From Synechococcus sp. MW101C3 (GTDB lineage: Bacteria > Cyanobacteriota > Cyanobacteriia > PCC-6307 > Cyanobiaceae), in NCBI RefSeq assembly GCF_002252635.1, contig NZ_NQKX01000002.1, forward strand, positions 248,001 to 312,000: a stretch of 64,000 nt of DNA, written 5' to 3'. Positions 8,961-18,584 of the stretch are shown one piece after another. The position numbers and the translations under genes were made by a program. The stretch's first letter is position 1; each line of letters begins with the position of its first letter. Under the pieces are notes generated by a model. That model was not told where the DNA came from. It did no database searches and saw only the letters and a program-made list of their open reading frames with translations.

Positions 8961-11837
8961 TCAAAGTGGTTCGAGGCCAGGGATTGGCAGGCGCGGAGGG
9001 AAGGCGGGAAGTGATTCTGTTGGGCCGGAACCTTTTGCGGTGCCTTGGGTGAGCTTCTCCAGGGCCAAGTCAAGATCCCGGTCCATCACAAAGCGGCGCC
9101 CGTCGGTGACCACCACCCGCACCAGCGTGGGCAGGGTTTTGTTGCCCGATTCGAGGTAGAACGGCTCCACATAGAGCAGACCATCACCCACCGGTAACAC
9201 CAGCAGGTTGCCATGCACCAGCCGAGCTCCCGCTCGGTTCCAGAGGCCGAACTGGAAGCTGATCTGAGGATCCTGCTCGATCAGCGCGGTGACCTGCTCA
9301 GGGCCCAGCAACAGCCGCTGCTGGGGGAAGCGCACAAGGAACAATTCGCCGTAATGGGGCGGATCGTTGCGAGCAGCCAACCAGCCCACCAGGTTCGAGC
9401 GGCGCACCGGAGAAAAGGGCAGCAGCAGCACGAATTCCGGCTGCCGTTCTCCAGGCAGTTGGACAGTGGCGTGATACGGCTGCACGGCCACGGTCTCGGA
9501 ACCGTAAATTTCGAGCGGTACCTCCCAGACATCATCACCGTTGTAGAACGTGCGCACATCGGTGACGTGATAACGAAGCAGGCGCTCCGACTGAATCTTG
9601 AACTGACTGTTGGGCACGCGGATGTGGGCCAACAGTGCTGACGGCATGTCCGTGAGTGGGTGAAACAGCTCAGGAAAGGCCCGCTGCCAGGTAAGCAGCA
9701 CCGGATCACTCGGATCGCTCACGTAGAACCACAGCCTGCCGTCCTGGGCATCCACAACGGCTTTCACAGGATTGCGGAAATAACGGATGCCTTCCGCGTT
9801 GGCGTCGCTGTAGGGGTAGCTGCGGCTGGTGGTGTAACCATCAAGCATCCAGTATTGATGGTGCTTCTCGTCAAACTCTGAAGCGTTCTTCACGTTCACC
9901 GTCACCATGTACGGCTCACTTTCGAAGCGCAGGAAAGGGGCCAGAGCTTTGACACGTTCATTCACCTGGCGCCGCAACAGCAGCAGGGAGCGGGGCGTAA
10001 ACGAACCAGCCAGCAGTACCCGAGGCTCATGCAGATACACAGCAGCTGTGAACCGCTGCCAGGCATTGGTGAGCGGAATGCCCCGTTCCCCGTCGTAGTG
10101 GCTATAGACGTTCAGCTCCCCGTCAGGGAAATCGAATTCCTGCACCTTGGTGGGAGCGATCGCGTAAGGCGCAGGAGCCGAAGCGAAGTAGAGACGTGGC
10201 CGGCCCACGGGAAAAGCGGCCTGCGCTTCGGCGTCCGTGATGCCCAGCTGGGAGATGCCCTGCACCCTGCCGCTGCGGCCGAGATCCTTCACGAAGAAGA
10301 GCGGCAATCCGTCGGGCCCAAACACATTCACCGGTGACACGGTGAAGCCGTAGCCGTGGGTGAAGACCAGATGCCGGTTCAGCCACGTGCGCGACCCTTC
10401 CGGAAGAGCGGTGCTGTCCAGCTCCCTGGCGGAGATCATCACCTGCTGGGAGCTCTGATCCTCTCCGGCGGCGGAGAGGTCGTAGCGGTCGACGGCGGCT
10501 GAGGGAAAGCTGTAGTAAAGGCGCAACTGCTGCAGCTGTCGGTTGGCCGCCAGCAAGGGCCCGCTGTCCCAGAGGCGGATGTTGGCCAGGGTGCCCGGCG
10601 CGGCGACAAGGTCGGAGGCGGTGATGCGTTGCAGAGGCTCCAGGATCGTGTTGCGCACCTCCTCAAGGCCGAAGGCGCGCCGGGTGGCACGGATGCTGCG
10701 CTCGATGTAGGGCGTCTCCACCGCCAGCTCGCGCGGTTGCACCCAGAAGCGCTGCGCCTGCGGCGCCACCGCGAACTCGGCCACCGGCAGCAGCAGAGCC
10801 GTGGCCAGTAACGGGATCACCACCACCCGGCGCAGCCAGGTGCGTCGAACCGGCAGCACCAGCCCCAGCGCCGCCAACATCAGCAGCAGGGCCAGCAGCA
10901 GCCGGATGGGCAGCCGCACATGCAGGTCGACGAAGCCAGCGCCCGCCGCCACACCGCTCCCCTGCACCATCAACGCAAACGGCGAAAGCGCATTGCCGAG
11001 CGAGGCCAGCGCCGCCAGCAGGGCGATCTGGGGCTTGAGCACGACCTGCTGGTCGCGGCTCAGACCCACGAAACGCAGGTCGCTGAGGCTGGACCCCTCG
11101 GTGAAGCTGACCCAGAGGCAGCCGGCAAGCCCCACCACCAACTGCGCGATCAGCACGCTGAGCAGCAGCTGCAGAGCCGGCAGCCGCAGCACCGAAAAGC
11201 TGAGATCGAAATGGGTGAGCGGATCGGCTTCACCGAACGGCACGGCCAGCAGTGCCGGCAGCCACAGGCTCCAGCCGCGCGCCAGGGCTGTGGCCGAACC
11301 CGCCAGCGCCGCCACCAGCACCAGCCTCAGCACCGGCAGCGGCCGCACCAGCAGCAACAGGCCGAGCAGGGCGGCCAGCAGCCCCACCCCTACGGGCGAG
11401 AGGCCGGCCAACGCAGACAGGCCGCTCACCACATCGCCATCGAAGGGATCGGTGATCAGGCCCCGGGCCTGCACGAACAGAAACATGAGCCCTGTGCTGA
11501 GCAGCAGCAGCAAGGCCAGCAACGTGCACACCAGCGCGAGGGGGCCCATCCGCAGCAGGGGCTGGCGCGGCAACGGCTTGGCTGTGGCCTCGCTGCGCAA
11601 CCGCCAGCAGCGGTGGAGTTGCTGCAACTGCAGCGGGACCCCGACTCCCATCACCAGGAGGAACCCGAGCACCTGCAGCATCCAGCGGCGCAACAGCACC
11701 TGCTGAAAGTCGAACTGCGAGTACCACGCCCATTCGATGCTCAGCCGCGAGACCACGAGCACGCCGAAGGCGAGCAGGGGCACGAGCAGCAGGCCCGCCA
11801 GCAGCGGTGGCTTCAGGCGAGGGAAACGGTGGGGCAC
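8961..11837 (-). CDS. UPF0182 (COG1615) large integral membrane protein
   Basis: A 958-residue protein with a hydrophobic N-terminal third (about seven membrane segments up to residue 340) and a large hydrophilic part. The soluble part carries sequences typical of UPF0182: ERSIRATRRAFGL, the VDRYDL and FTHGYGFTVSPVN motifs, GRPRLYFAS, ILRYH-like LLRYHVTDV, and EIYG. The family is widespread in cyanobacteria and actinobacteria, and I know of no established function. The length is usual. The start is an ATG with a clean signal-anchor-like first segment. It is transcribed towards fba and divergently from thrC, with which it shares a 149-bp promoter region. Confidence 0.9.
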   Translation of the reverse strand: MPHRFPRLKPPLLAGLLLVPLLAFGVLVVSRLSIEWAWYSQFDFQQVLLRRWMLQVLGFLLVMGVGVPLQLQQLHRCWRLRSEATAKPLPRQPLLRMGPLALVCTLLALLLLLSTGLMFLFVQARGLITDPFDGDVVSGLSALAGLSPVGVGLLAALLGLLLLVRPLPVLRLVLVAALAGSATALARGWSLWLPALLAVPFGEADPLTHFDLSFSVLRLPALQLLLSVLIAQLVVGLAGCLWVSFTEGSSLSDLRFVGLSRDQQVVLKPQIALLAALASLGNALSPFALMVQGSGVAAGAGFVDLHVRLPIRLLLALLLMLAALGLVLPVRRTWLRRVVVIPLLATALLLPVAEFAVAPQAQRFWVQPRELAVETPYIERSIRATRRAFGLEEVRNTILEPLQRITASDLVAAPGTLANIRLWDSGPLLAANRQLQQLRLYYSFPSAAVDRYDLSAAGEDQSSQQVMISARELDSTALPEGSRTWLNRHLVFTHGYGFTVSPVNVFGPDGLPLFFVKDLGRSGRVQGISQLGITDAEAQAAFPVGRPRLYFASAPAPYAIAPTKVQEFDFPDGELNVYSHYDGERGIPLTNAWQRFTAAVYLHEPRVLLAGSFTPRSLLLLRRQVNERVKALAPFLRFESEPYMVTVNVKNASEFDEKHHQYWMLDGYTTSRSYPYSDANAEGIRYFRNPVKAVVDAQDGRLWFYVSDPSDPVLLTWQRAFPELFHPLTDMPSALLAHIRVPNSQFKIQSERLLRYHVTDVRTFYNGDDVWEVPLEIYGSETVAVQPYHATVQLPGERQPEFVLLLPFSPVRRSNLVGWLAARNDPPHYGELFLVRFPQQRLLLGPEQVTALIEQDPQISFQFGLWNRAGARLVHGNLLVLPVGDGLLYVEPFYLESGNKTLPTLVRVVVTDGRRFVMDRDLDLALEKLTQGTAKGSGPTESLPAFPPRLPIPGLEPL

Positions 11838-11956
11838 GGGCTGAGGCTAGACAGGCATCGGACGCTGACAAGCCTGCGGCCTGAATGGCATCCCGAAGGC
11901 AACTGAATACCCGACTTCAGAGATCGGATATTTCCGTGCCTTCTGCTCATCGCTGC

Positions 11957-11962
11957 TAGCTT
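11957..11962 (+). promoter_or_regulatory. Possible -10 element of thrC
   Basis: TAGCTT lies 24 bp before the thrC GTG in an A/T-richer patch of the divergent spacer. The spacing and sequence are plausible for a sigma-70-like -10 box; no clear -35 element is seen. Confidence 0.28.
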
Positions 11963-11986
11963 TCGATTCAACGCTGCAGTGAGCCT

Positions 11987-13273
11987 GTGACGGCCACCCT
12001 CTCTCGTGCCACCTTCACGGGGCTGCGCTGCAAGGAATGCGGCCACCCCTACGACGCCGGAGCCCGCCACGTCTGCGAAGACGTCTGTTTCGGGCCTCTG
12101 GAAGTCGTCTACGACTACGACGCCATCCGCGCCCGGGTCACCCGGGCCACGATCGAAGCCGGCCCGGCCTCCATCTGGCGCTACCGCGAATTTCTGCCCG
12201 TGCAGGGCGATCCCATTGATGTGGGCACCGGGTTCACCCCCCTGGTGCGGGCCAACCGTCTGGCCCGGCGCCTCGGCCTCAAGAGCCTCTACATCAAGAA
12301 CGACGGCGTCAACATGCCCACCCTGTCCTTCAAGGACCGGGTGGTGTCGGTGGCCCTCACCCGCGCCCGCGAGCTCGGCTTCACCACGGTGAGCTGCGCC
12401 AGCACCGGCAACCTGGCCAACTCCACCGCTGCCATCGCTGCCCATGCGGGCCTTGAGTGCTGCGTCTTCATCCCCGCTGATCTGGAGCTCGGCAAGGTGC
12501 TCGGCACCTTGATCTACAACCCCACCCTGATGGCGGTGAAGGGCAACTACGACCAGGTCAACAGGCTGTGTTCGGAAGTGGCCAACACCTACGGCTGGGG
12601 CTTCGTGAACATCAACCTGCGCCCCTACTACTCAGAAGGCTCCAAAACCCTCGGCTACGAGGTGATCGAGCAGCTGGGCTGGCAACTGCCCGACCACATC
12701 GTGGCGCCGCTGGCTTCCGGTTCCCTGTTCACCAAGATCCGCAAGGGCTTCGACGAATTCATCAAAGTCGGCCTTGTCGATGAAAAGCCGGTGCGTTTCA
12801 GCGGCGCCCAGGCCGAGGGCTGCTCACCAATCGCCCAGGCCTTCGATGCGGGCCGTGATTTCATCACCCCCGTCAAGCCCGACACCATCGCCAAATCGAT
12901 CGCCATCGGCAACCCTGCCGACGGCCCCTACGCCCTCGACATCGCCCGCCGCACGGGCGGCACCATCGCCTCCGTCACCGACGAGGAGATCGTGGCCGGC
13001 ATCCAGTTGCTGGCCGAAACCGAGGGCGTGTTCACCGAAACGGCCGGCGGTACCACCATCGCCGTGCTCAAGAAACTCGCCGAGCAGGGCAAGATCGATC
13101 CAGACGAAACCACCGTCGCCTACATCACCGGCAACGGCCTCAAAACCCTTGAGGCCGTCAGCGGGGTTGTCGGCGAGCCCCACACGATCGAACCTCAGCT
13201 CAGCAGCTTCAATGCCGCCTGGGAGCGGGCCCAATCCCTGCATCGCGCCACCTGGGAGCCGATGGGGGTCTGA
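11987..13273 (+). CDS. thrC: Threonine synthase
   Basis: PLP enzyme converting O-phosphohomoserine to threonine. The 428-residue protein (GTG start) has four Cys that could form a zinc ribbon at the N-terminus (C15, C18, C30, C34: CKECG...CEDVC), as in many short threonine synthases. The PLP-binding Lys is in PTLSFKDRV (K116), followed by [20 protein letters not shown] and the glycine-rich phosphate loop [12 protein letters not shown]. The C-terminal part ([21 protein letters not shown]) is typical. It is followed 59 bp later by a sulfur-carrier-like gene on the same strand, an association of interest because both threonine and sulfur amino-acid pathways can use O-phosphohomoserine. Confidence 0.95.
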   Translation: MTATLSRATFTGLRCKECGHPYDAGARHVCEDVCFGPLEVVYDYDAIRARVTRATIEAGPASIWRYREFLPVQGDPIDVGTGFTPLVRANRLARRLGLKSLYIKNDGVNMPTLSFKDRVVSVALTRARELGFTTVSCASTGNLANSTAAIAAHAGLECCVFIPADLELGKVLGTLIYNPTLMAVKGNYDQVNRLCSEVANTYGWGFVNINLRPYYSEGSKTLGYEVIEQLGWQLPDHIVAPLASGSLFTKIRKGFDEFIKVGLVDEKPVRFSGAQAEGCSPIAQAFDAGRDFITPVKPDTIAKSIAIGNPADGPYALDIARRTGGTIASVTDEEIVAGIQLLAETEGVFTETAGGTTIAVLKKLAEQGKIDPDETTVAYITGNGLKTLEAVSGVVGEPHTIEPQLSSFNAAWERAQSLHRATWEPMGV

Positions 13274-13332
13274 CCCCAGCCCACCGGGATTCCCGGCGAT
13301 TTCATTCCTTCCTTCCCCCTTGCCCAAGTCCC

Positions 13333-13608
13333 ATGGCGATTCAGGTCCTCATTCCCACTCCGCTGCAGAAGTACACCGCCGATCAGGCCAGCGTGGAACT
13401 GGAAGCCTCCAGCGTGGATGCCCTGCTGCAGGAGCTCGACAGCCAGTTCCCCGGCATCAAGGCACGTCTCACCGATGAGCAGGGCAAGCTGCGGCGCTTC
13501 CTGAACGTCTACGTGAACAGCGAAGACATCCGCTTCCTCGATAACCAGGCGACCCCCTTGAGCGATGGCGATGAAGTGAGCATCGTGCCGGCCGTGGCCG
13601 GTGGCTGA
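13333..13608 (+). CDS. ThiS/MoaD-type ubiquitin-fold sulfur carrier protein
   Basis: A 91-residue beta-grasp protein ending in ...PAVAGG. The terminal Gly-Gly is the feature that is adenylated and thiocarboxylated in MoaD, ThiS and CysO. The pattern [49 protein letters not shown] and [16 protein letters not shown] matches MoaD/CysO-like carriers closely (the NVYVN and GDEV..VPA..GG signatures). No moaE, thiG or cysM lies near it, and thrC is immediately upstream. The partner E1-like enzyme must be elsewhere. It could serve molybdopterin synthesis, but the context argues for amino-acid or general sulfur transfer. Confidence 0.85.
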   Translation: MAIQVLIPTPLQKYTADQASVELEASSVDALLQELDSQFPGIKARLTDEQGKLRRFLNVYVNSEDIRFLDNQATPLSDGDEVSIVPAVAGG

Positions 13609-13702
13609 GGCCGGCAGCAGGCCAAAGGGTGTCATCGGCGGCCACCCCCCGGCTCAAGGCTTGCGTCAATAGGCTCACCGACATCACCAAGCGGCTGGAT
13701 CC

Positions 13703-14692
13703 ATGACCCAGACCAAGCCACCAACCGCCACTTCGCCGAGCAGCTCGAGCCGGCCTTCCGCAGCACCTGCAAGCAGCCCAAGCCCCACCGCCCAGCTGTT
13801 CGACTATCGCCAGGCAGCCAACCCTATCCGCCACGGGCTGACCGAACCGATCCCGGACCAGCGCTGGGGCCCTGAACTGCACGCCAGCGGTCCGACGGCC
13901 GTGCTGCCCCTTGATCTGAGCGCGGCTCTCGGCTGCAGCGGCCCGGCTACCAGTCCGGCCCTCTCCGCCAACTTCATTCGTCTGCTGGCCGGGGAGTCGA
14001 TCGAGGCCAGCGCCAACGCCACCAGCCTCCTGTTTTACGTGCTCCACGGCGAAGGCCGCTGCCACCGGCAGGGCAACGGCATCGCCCCGGCCTTCCGCCA
14101 GAGCTGGAGTCAGGGCGATCTGTTCGTGCTGCCGGCCGGAGCCACGCCCCAGCTGGAGGCCACGGCCGAGAGCGTTCTCTACTGGGTGCACGACGCTCCT
14201 CTGCTCCGTCATCTGGGTGTGAGCCCCGATCAGGCGCGCTTTGAGGCCACGTACTACCCAGGCAGCTGGCTGCGCCAGGAGCTGGCTCTGCTGGCAGCCG
14301 ACCCCAGCAGCGCCCGCAGCAACCGGCTGAGCCTGCTGCTGGCCAATACCGCCCTGCCTGCCAGCCGCACGGTCACCCATACCCTCTGGGCCATGTACGG
14401 CATGGTGCCGGCCGGAGCCGTCCAGCCACCGCACCGGCATCAATCGGTGGCGCTTGATCTGGTGATCGACTGCGATCCCGGTTGCGCCACCCTCTCGGGC
14501 AGCGAGCTCAATGCCGACGGCACCATCCGCAACCCCGTGCGCATGGAGTGGGAACCCGGTGCCGCCTTCGTGACCCCGCCAGGGCAGTGGCATTCCCACG
14601 TGAACGAAAGCGGCCGCACTGCCCTGTTGCTGCCCATTCAGGACGCCGGCCTGCACACCTACCTGCGCAGCCTCGACATCCGTTTCAGCTGA
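13703..14692 (+). CDS. Bicupin-domain protein (gentisate dioxygenase-like fold)
   Basis: A 329-residue soluble protein. Residues 1-30 are Ser/Pro/Ala-rich and probably disordered. Two cupin barrels follow, one at about 95-170 (LLFYVLHGEGRC, GDLFVLPAG) and one at about 230-325. The second keeps possible metal ligands in PPHRHQSVALDLV and PPGQWHSHVNES. The arrangement resembles gentisate 1,2-dioxygenase-like bicupins, but the first barrel lacks an obvious His pair, and an aromatic-degradation role is not supported by neighbours. A TAGGCT hexamer at 13670 could be its -10 box. Its substrate is unknown. Confidence 0.75.
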   Translation: MTQTKPPTATSPSSSSRPSAAPASSPSPTAQLFDYRQAANPIRHGLTEPIPDQRWGPELHASGPTAVLPLDLSAALGCSGPATSPALSANFIRLLAGESIEASANATSLLFYVLHGEGRCHRQGNGIAPAFRQSWSQGDLFVLPAGATPQLEATAESVLYWVHDAPLLRHLGVSPDQARFEATYYPGSWLRQELALLAADPSSARSNRLSLLLANTALPASRTVTHTLWAMYGMVPAGAVQPPHRHQSVALDLVIDCDPGCATLSGSELNADGTIRNPVRMEWEPGAAFVTPPGQWHSHVNESGRTALLLPIQDAGLHTYLRSLDIRFS

Positions 14693-14845
14693 GCAGGTGG
14701 TTCCGGTTCATTCGATCGAACACACCAGTGCATGGAGCAGGCCAGTGATCGAAGAGCTCGTGGAGCTCGACCGTTCGCCTGTTCCTCAGGCCTCGACTCG
14801 TGATGAATCAACACTGCCAAGGCGCTCCCCACCTGCGCAGCACGC
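14693..14845. other. Convergent spacer without recognisable feature
   Basis: This 153-bp region lies between the cupin gene and the 3' end of ftsH. No terminator with a T tract or RNA gene was recognised on either strand. Confidence 0.4.
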
Positions 14846-16924
14846 TCAGGCCGCGGGGGTGGGCGTAAGCGCCCTCTGGGTGGTGGCCATGAGGTTGGCT
14901 TCATAGCGGTCCACGATGGCCCGGAAGTCATCGCCGCTCAGGGTTTCCCGCTCGATCAGCAGCTCCACCAGATCATCAAGCAGGTCACGGCGCGGCTCCA
15001 GTTCGGCGACAGCCCGCTCGAGCGCCTCCTGGGAGAGCGCGCGCACCTGAGCATCAATGCGGCGGCCGGTGGTTTCGGCGTAGCTGGGCCGCGTGTGGAT
15101 CAGATCGCGACCAAGAAACACTTCAGCGGCATCACCTTCAAGTGCGACCGGCCCCAGCGGTGAAAAGCCGTAGCGGGTGACCATCTCGCGGCAGATGCGG
15201 GTGGCCATCTGCAGGTCGCCGGAAGCGCCCTGGGTGATTTCGCTGGGGCCGAACACCACCAGCTCAGCGGCGCGACCGCCCATCACGACCACCAGCCGGG
15301 CCTGCAGATACGCGCGGCTGATCAACCCGGAATCAATGATGTCCTCATCTGGCATGGTGCGGGCAAAGCCGCCGACGCCGCCGGCCCGCGGCAGCAGGGT
15401 CACCTTGTCGAGGCGATCCGCGTGGGGAATGAGGGTGGTGAGCAGGGCGTGCCCCACTTCGTGGTACGCGATCAGGCGCTTCTTGGCGCTGTCGAGCAGG
15501 GGAGCCACGGCCAGGCCCATGGTGATGCGCTCCAGGGCATCGCTGAGCGCCTGGTCATCGATGCTGGCTTTCTGGCGGCGTGCGGTGAGGATGGCCGCCT
15601 CATTGAGCAGGTTGGCCAGATCCGCCCCGGAGAATCCAGGCGTGCGGGCGGCCCAGGTGGCCATTGACACCTCGTCCGAGAGGGGCCTGCTGCGGGCATG
15701 CACAGCCAGGATCGCTTCGCGGCCGCGCCGGTCGGGCAGATCCACGCTGATCTGGCGATCAAAGCGACCGGGCCGGGTGAGGGCCACATCCAGAACATCC
15801 GGCCGGTTGGTGGCCGCCAGCAGGATCACGCCGGAGTTTTCCTCGAAGCCATCCATTTCGGTGAGCAGCTGATTGAGGGTCTGCTCCCGTTCGTCATTGC
15901 CACCGCCGATGCCCGCTCCACGCTGGCGCCCCACGGCATCAACTTCATCAATGAAGATGATGCAGGGAGCCTTTTCCTTGGCGCGGCGGAACAGGTCGCG
16001 GACCCGGCTGGCGCCCACGCCCACGAACAACTCCACGAACTCAGAGGCCGCCATCGAGAAGAAGGGCACACCCGCCTCGCCGGCGATCGCCTTGGCAAGG
16101 AGGGTTTTGCCGGTGCCAGGCGGGCCCACCAGCAGAACACCGCGCGGAATCTTGGCGCCGATGGAGGTGAAGCGCTCGGGCTGGCGCAGGAAGCTCACCA
16201 CCTCCTGCAGTTCTTCCTTGGCCTCGTTGATGCCCGCCACATCCTCGAAGCGCACCGACACCGTGCCTTCGGGCTGGAGGCGCGGCTGGCTGCGCCCGAA
16301 GCCGATCGCCTTGTTGGCCACCTGGGAGGAGCGGCGGATCAGCAGCGTGAGACCGCCCACCAGCATCACCACCAGCAGCACATTGACCACCAGGCCAGCG
16401 GTGGCATCTTCCTGGCGATCATCACGGACGCTGAGCGGCACCTTGGCCTGTTCGGCGGTGCTGAGCAGCAGGGTGTCGTTGGCGAACACCGGCACCCGCG
16501 CTTTGCTGCCATCGGCCATGGTGACCAGGGCTTCCCGCTGGCGCAGCGACAGCTCCACCTCCTTCACCTGGCCGGCCCGCATCAGGGCCAGCAGCTCGCT
16601 GTAGGTAGGGGCCGGAGCCTGCTGCACGCCAAAATTGCCGAAGAGTCCAGGCCGAGACTCGGCAGCAGCCGGAGGCAGGGCTGCGGGCGTCGCTTGACCG
16701 GGAGCCTGTTCTTGAGCTGCTTTCTCCGTAGGGGTCGGCTCTGCGGTGGAACGTTCTGGAGGGGTCTGGTTGCCGGGAGTAGGACTGGTGCTGGTGGCGG
16801 CTGGCCTCGATTCAACGGCAGGAGCCGCTGTGGGATCTGGGGCAACCGACAGGGCAGCGGTGGACCCGCTGGACCAGAGCGGATGCACAGGAGGCGCGCT
16901 GCTCACGGGGATTTGCTTCTCCAT
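14846..16924 (-). CDS. ftsH: FtsH-type AAA+ zinc metalloprotease, atypical N-terminus
   Basis: Membrane-bound ATP-dependent protease for quality control of membrane proteins (in cyanobacteria, photosystem repair is one role). The 692-residue product has Walker A GPPGTGKT at 267-274, Walker [10 protein letters not shown] about 322-330, the second region of homology ATNRPDVLD...RPGRFDR, and zinc site HEVGH at 488-492. Only one clear membrane segment is seen (about 176-197); residues 1-100 are Pro/Ala/Thr-rich instead of carrying the usual first membrane helix. I use the ATG at 16924. The frame stays open to 17047, but that would run antisense into rpmF. It is divergent from rpmF. Confidence 0.93.
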   Translation of the reverse strand: MEKQIPVSSAPPVHPLWSSGSTAALSVAPDPTAAPAVESRPAATSTSPTPGNQTPPERSTAEPTPTEKAAQEQAPGQATPAALPPAAAESRPGLFGNFGVQQAPAPTYSELLALMRAGQVKEVELSLRQREALVTMADGSKARVPVFANDTLLLSTAEQAKVPLSVRDDRQEDATAGLVVNVLLVVMLVGGLTLLIRRSSQVANKAIGFGRSQPRLQPEGTVSVRFEDVAGINEAKEELQEVVSFLRQPERFTSIGAKIPRGVLLVGPPGTGKTLLAKAIAGEAGVPFFSMAASEFVELFVGVGASRVRDLFRRAKEKAPCIIFIDEVDAVGRQRGAGIGGGNDEREQTLNQLLTEMDGFEENSGVILLAATNRPDVLDVALTRPGRFDRQISVDLPDRRGREAILAVHARSRPLSDEVSMATWAARTPGFSGADLANLLNEAAILTARRQKASIDDQALSDALERITMGLAVAPLLDSAKKRLIAYHEVGHALLTTLIPHADRLDKVTLLPRAGGVGGFARTMPDEDIIDSGLISRAYLQARLVVVMGGRAAELVVFGPSEITQGASGDLQMATRICREMVTRYGFSPLGPVALEGDAAEVFLGRDLIHTRPSYAETTGRRIDAQVRALSQEALERAVAELEPRRDLLDDLVELLIERETLSGDDFRAIVDRYEANLMATTQRALTPTPAA

Positions 16925-16990
16925 GGAGCTTAGCGATTTGACGAAAGGCAGGCCGGCAACGGAAAGTAGTTGTTTGGCAGTAGGTAGGGA

Positions 16991-17170
16991 ATGGCTGTTC
17001 CCAAGAAGAAAACGTCCAAAGGCAAGCGCAATCAGCGCCACGCGCACTGGAAAGCCAAAGCTGGCGTTGCCGCCAGCAAGGCCCTCTCCCTCGGCAAAGC
17101 CGTGCTCAGCGGCCGGGCTCAGGGCTTCGTCTATCCGATCGACGACAGCGCCGAAACCGAAGAGAGCTGA
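16991..17170 (+). CDS. rpmF: 50S ribosomal protein L32
   Basis: A 59-residue basic protein with the classic N-terminus [20 protein letters not shown] and a C-terminal [19 protein letters not shown] stretch, typical of cyanobacterial and plastid L32, which lacks the zinc Cys pairs of some other L32 proteins. It is divergent from ftsH with a 66-bp spacer. Its last 40 bp overlap the 3' end of the glycerate kinase gene on the other strand. Confidence 0.96.
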   Translation: MAVPKKKTSKGKRNQRHAHWKAKAGVAASKALSLGKAVLSGRAQGFVYPIDDSAETEES

Positions 17171-18243
17171 GGACCTGCCAGGCGGGCCTGCTCACCGGTG
17201 CCCATCCAACGGAAGCGGCGCCGGCTGTCCAGTAGCCCCACCGCTTCCACAACCTGCTCCTGGCCTGGGTCGGTGCACCAGACCAAGGGATCCTGGTAAA
17301 GGGCTGGTGGGAGAGAACACAGACTGGCCCGCACAATCCTTTCCAGGTCGGCCCCACGCAACGCTATGGCTGCCGGGAGTGGATCTTCTGTGGAGCTTCG
17401 GAAAGCGGAAGCGCTGATCCAGGCGTCCCCACCCATTGAGCCGCCCAGGCGGCGCTGGCGGGCTTCAGCCTGAAAGCGCCAGCGGCGTGGCCAGCTCCAG
17501 TCGAGCGGTCGCAGCACCCACAGCCCATCCAGCTGCGCCCACACCGGCGCGTAGGGCAACAGCGCAGCGTCCCACTGCGGCAGCCAGGCCTGTTCCTCGG
17601 GCGTCAACCCCAGTGCCGCCCCACCCCCCAGCCGCTCCAGCCGCCCCGCCAGTGCTGCCTGGCCAATCGCACGGCAACCGATCATCCAGCCCTCCAGCAG
17701 CACCACATCGGCCTGCTGGGCGCTCCAACCGCTGCGATCACCACGCCCTTGCCGCAGGCGTTTATCGAAGCGGGGCCAGCGCAGGATCCCTTCCTGGCGC
17801 CAGCGTGTGAGCTGGTGGGCGAGCAGGTCCGCGTCATGGCTGCCAGGAGGAACCCGGTCGACACCGAAGGGATTGCCCGCCATGCGGCTGATGCGCTCCT
17901 GCCAGGGCCAGTAGAAGTCGTCGATCGAGAGGCTGCTCATGCTGAGGCCCAGCGCCGGTGCCAAGGCGCTCAGCCAGGCACCGAGGCTGGATTTGCCGGC
18001 CCCCACCGGGGCGTTGAGGCCGATCAGCAGGCGCTTGCCCTTGGCCACCTCGCGCTGGCAGCGGGTCAGCAGCGGTAACACCAGCGCCCAGCGCGGATCA
18101 GGCGGAATGGACAGGGCGTCGGGATGCTGCCGCCAGCGCTCCTGCCAGGCCACAGCATCCGCCACACCGCAGGCCTGCAGCAGGCGGCCGTAGGGAGCCT
18201 CAGGCCAGAGCGGGGTGTGCGAGGGCTCTGGAGTGTGCGTCAC
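17131..18243 (-). CDS. D-glycerate 3-kinase (plant/cyanobacterial GLYK type)
   Basis: P-loop kinase that returns glycerate to the Calvin cycle as 3-phosphoglycerate, the last step of photorespiratory salvage. The 370-residue protein has Walker A in [14 protein letters not shown] (about 75-88), the [19 protein letters not shown] acceptor region, [29 protein letters not shown] and [13 protein letters not shown], all typical of the GLYK family and not of the unrelated GlxK/GarK enzymes. The start overlaps the stop of ycf20 by 4 bp, making a three-gene operon with the HAD phosphatase. Its 3' end overlaps convergent rpmF by 40 bp. Confidence 0.9.
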   Translation of the reverse strand: MTHTPEPSHTPLWPEAPYGRLLQACGVADAVAWQERWRQHPDALSIPPDPRWALVLPLLTRCQREVAKGKRLLIGLNAPVGAGKSSLGAWLSALAPALGLSMSSLSIDDFYWPWQERISRMAGNPFGVDRVPPGSHDADLLAHQLTRWRQEGILRWPRFDKRLRQGRGDRSGWSAQQADVVLLEGWMIGCRAIGQAALAGRLERLGGGAALGLTPEEQAWLPQWDAALLPYAPVWAQLDGLWVLRPLDWSWPRRWRFQAEARQRRLGGSMGGDAWISASAFRSSTEDPLPAAIALRGADLERIVRASLCSLPPALYQDPLVWCTDPGQEQVVEAVGLLDSRRRFRWMGTGEQARLAGPQLSSVSALSSIG

Positions 18244-18584
18244 GAGCCCAGCTTGAACGCCTCTGCCACCACGGCGTAGACGAACCCGAGGCGCAGGTGG
18301 TCGCAGATCACCCAGGCCAGGGTGGGTTCGCCGCGCACCTGGTGGCTGCGCACGCGTACCAGCACTTCGAGCAGCACCACCAGCAGAAGCACCACCACCG
18401 GCCGCTGCCCGATGGTGACGAGGAAATAGGAGGTGAGGTTGTTACCGCCGAAATACCCGGCCAGCAGGGCGATCAACGACAGGCTGCGGCGTCGCCAGGT
18501 GCCACGCACCCCCTGCAGCAGGGCAGCGGCGCTGCGATCGAGCAGGTGCTGAAAGCGGGTGGCCTGAACCGGCGGGGTGCTCAT
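18240..18584 (-). CDS. ycf20: Ycf20-like (DUF565) membrane protein
   Basis: A 114-residue protein with two or three hydrophobic segments (about 33-55, 63-80 and 92-108). It contains SLIALLAGYFGGNNLTS and VVVLLLVVLLEVLVR, matching the DUF565/Ycf20 family found in cyanobacteria and plastids. Ycf20 proteins have been linked to thermal dissipation in green algae; a role in this organism is inference. It overlaps the HAD gene upstream and the glycerate kinase gene downstream by 4 bp each, so all three are likely cotranscribed. Confidence 0.8.
   Translation of the reverse strand: MSTPPVQATRFQHLLDRSAAALLQGVRGTWRRRSLSLIALLAGYFGGNNLTSYFLVTIGQRPVVVLLLVVLLEVLVRVRSHQVRGEPTLAWVICDHLRLGFVYAVVAEAFKLGS

Noticed and set aside
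16925-17047. 41-residue N-terminal extension of FtsH with a hydrophobic run
   Set aside because: It is antisense to the rpmF start and spacer. Used only as a caveat on topology, not as an annotated start.
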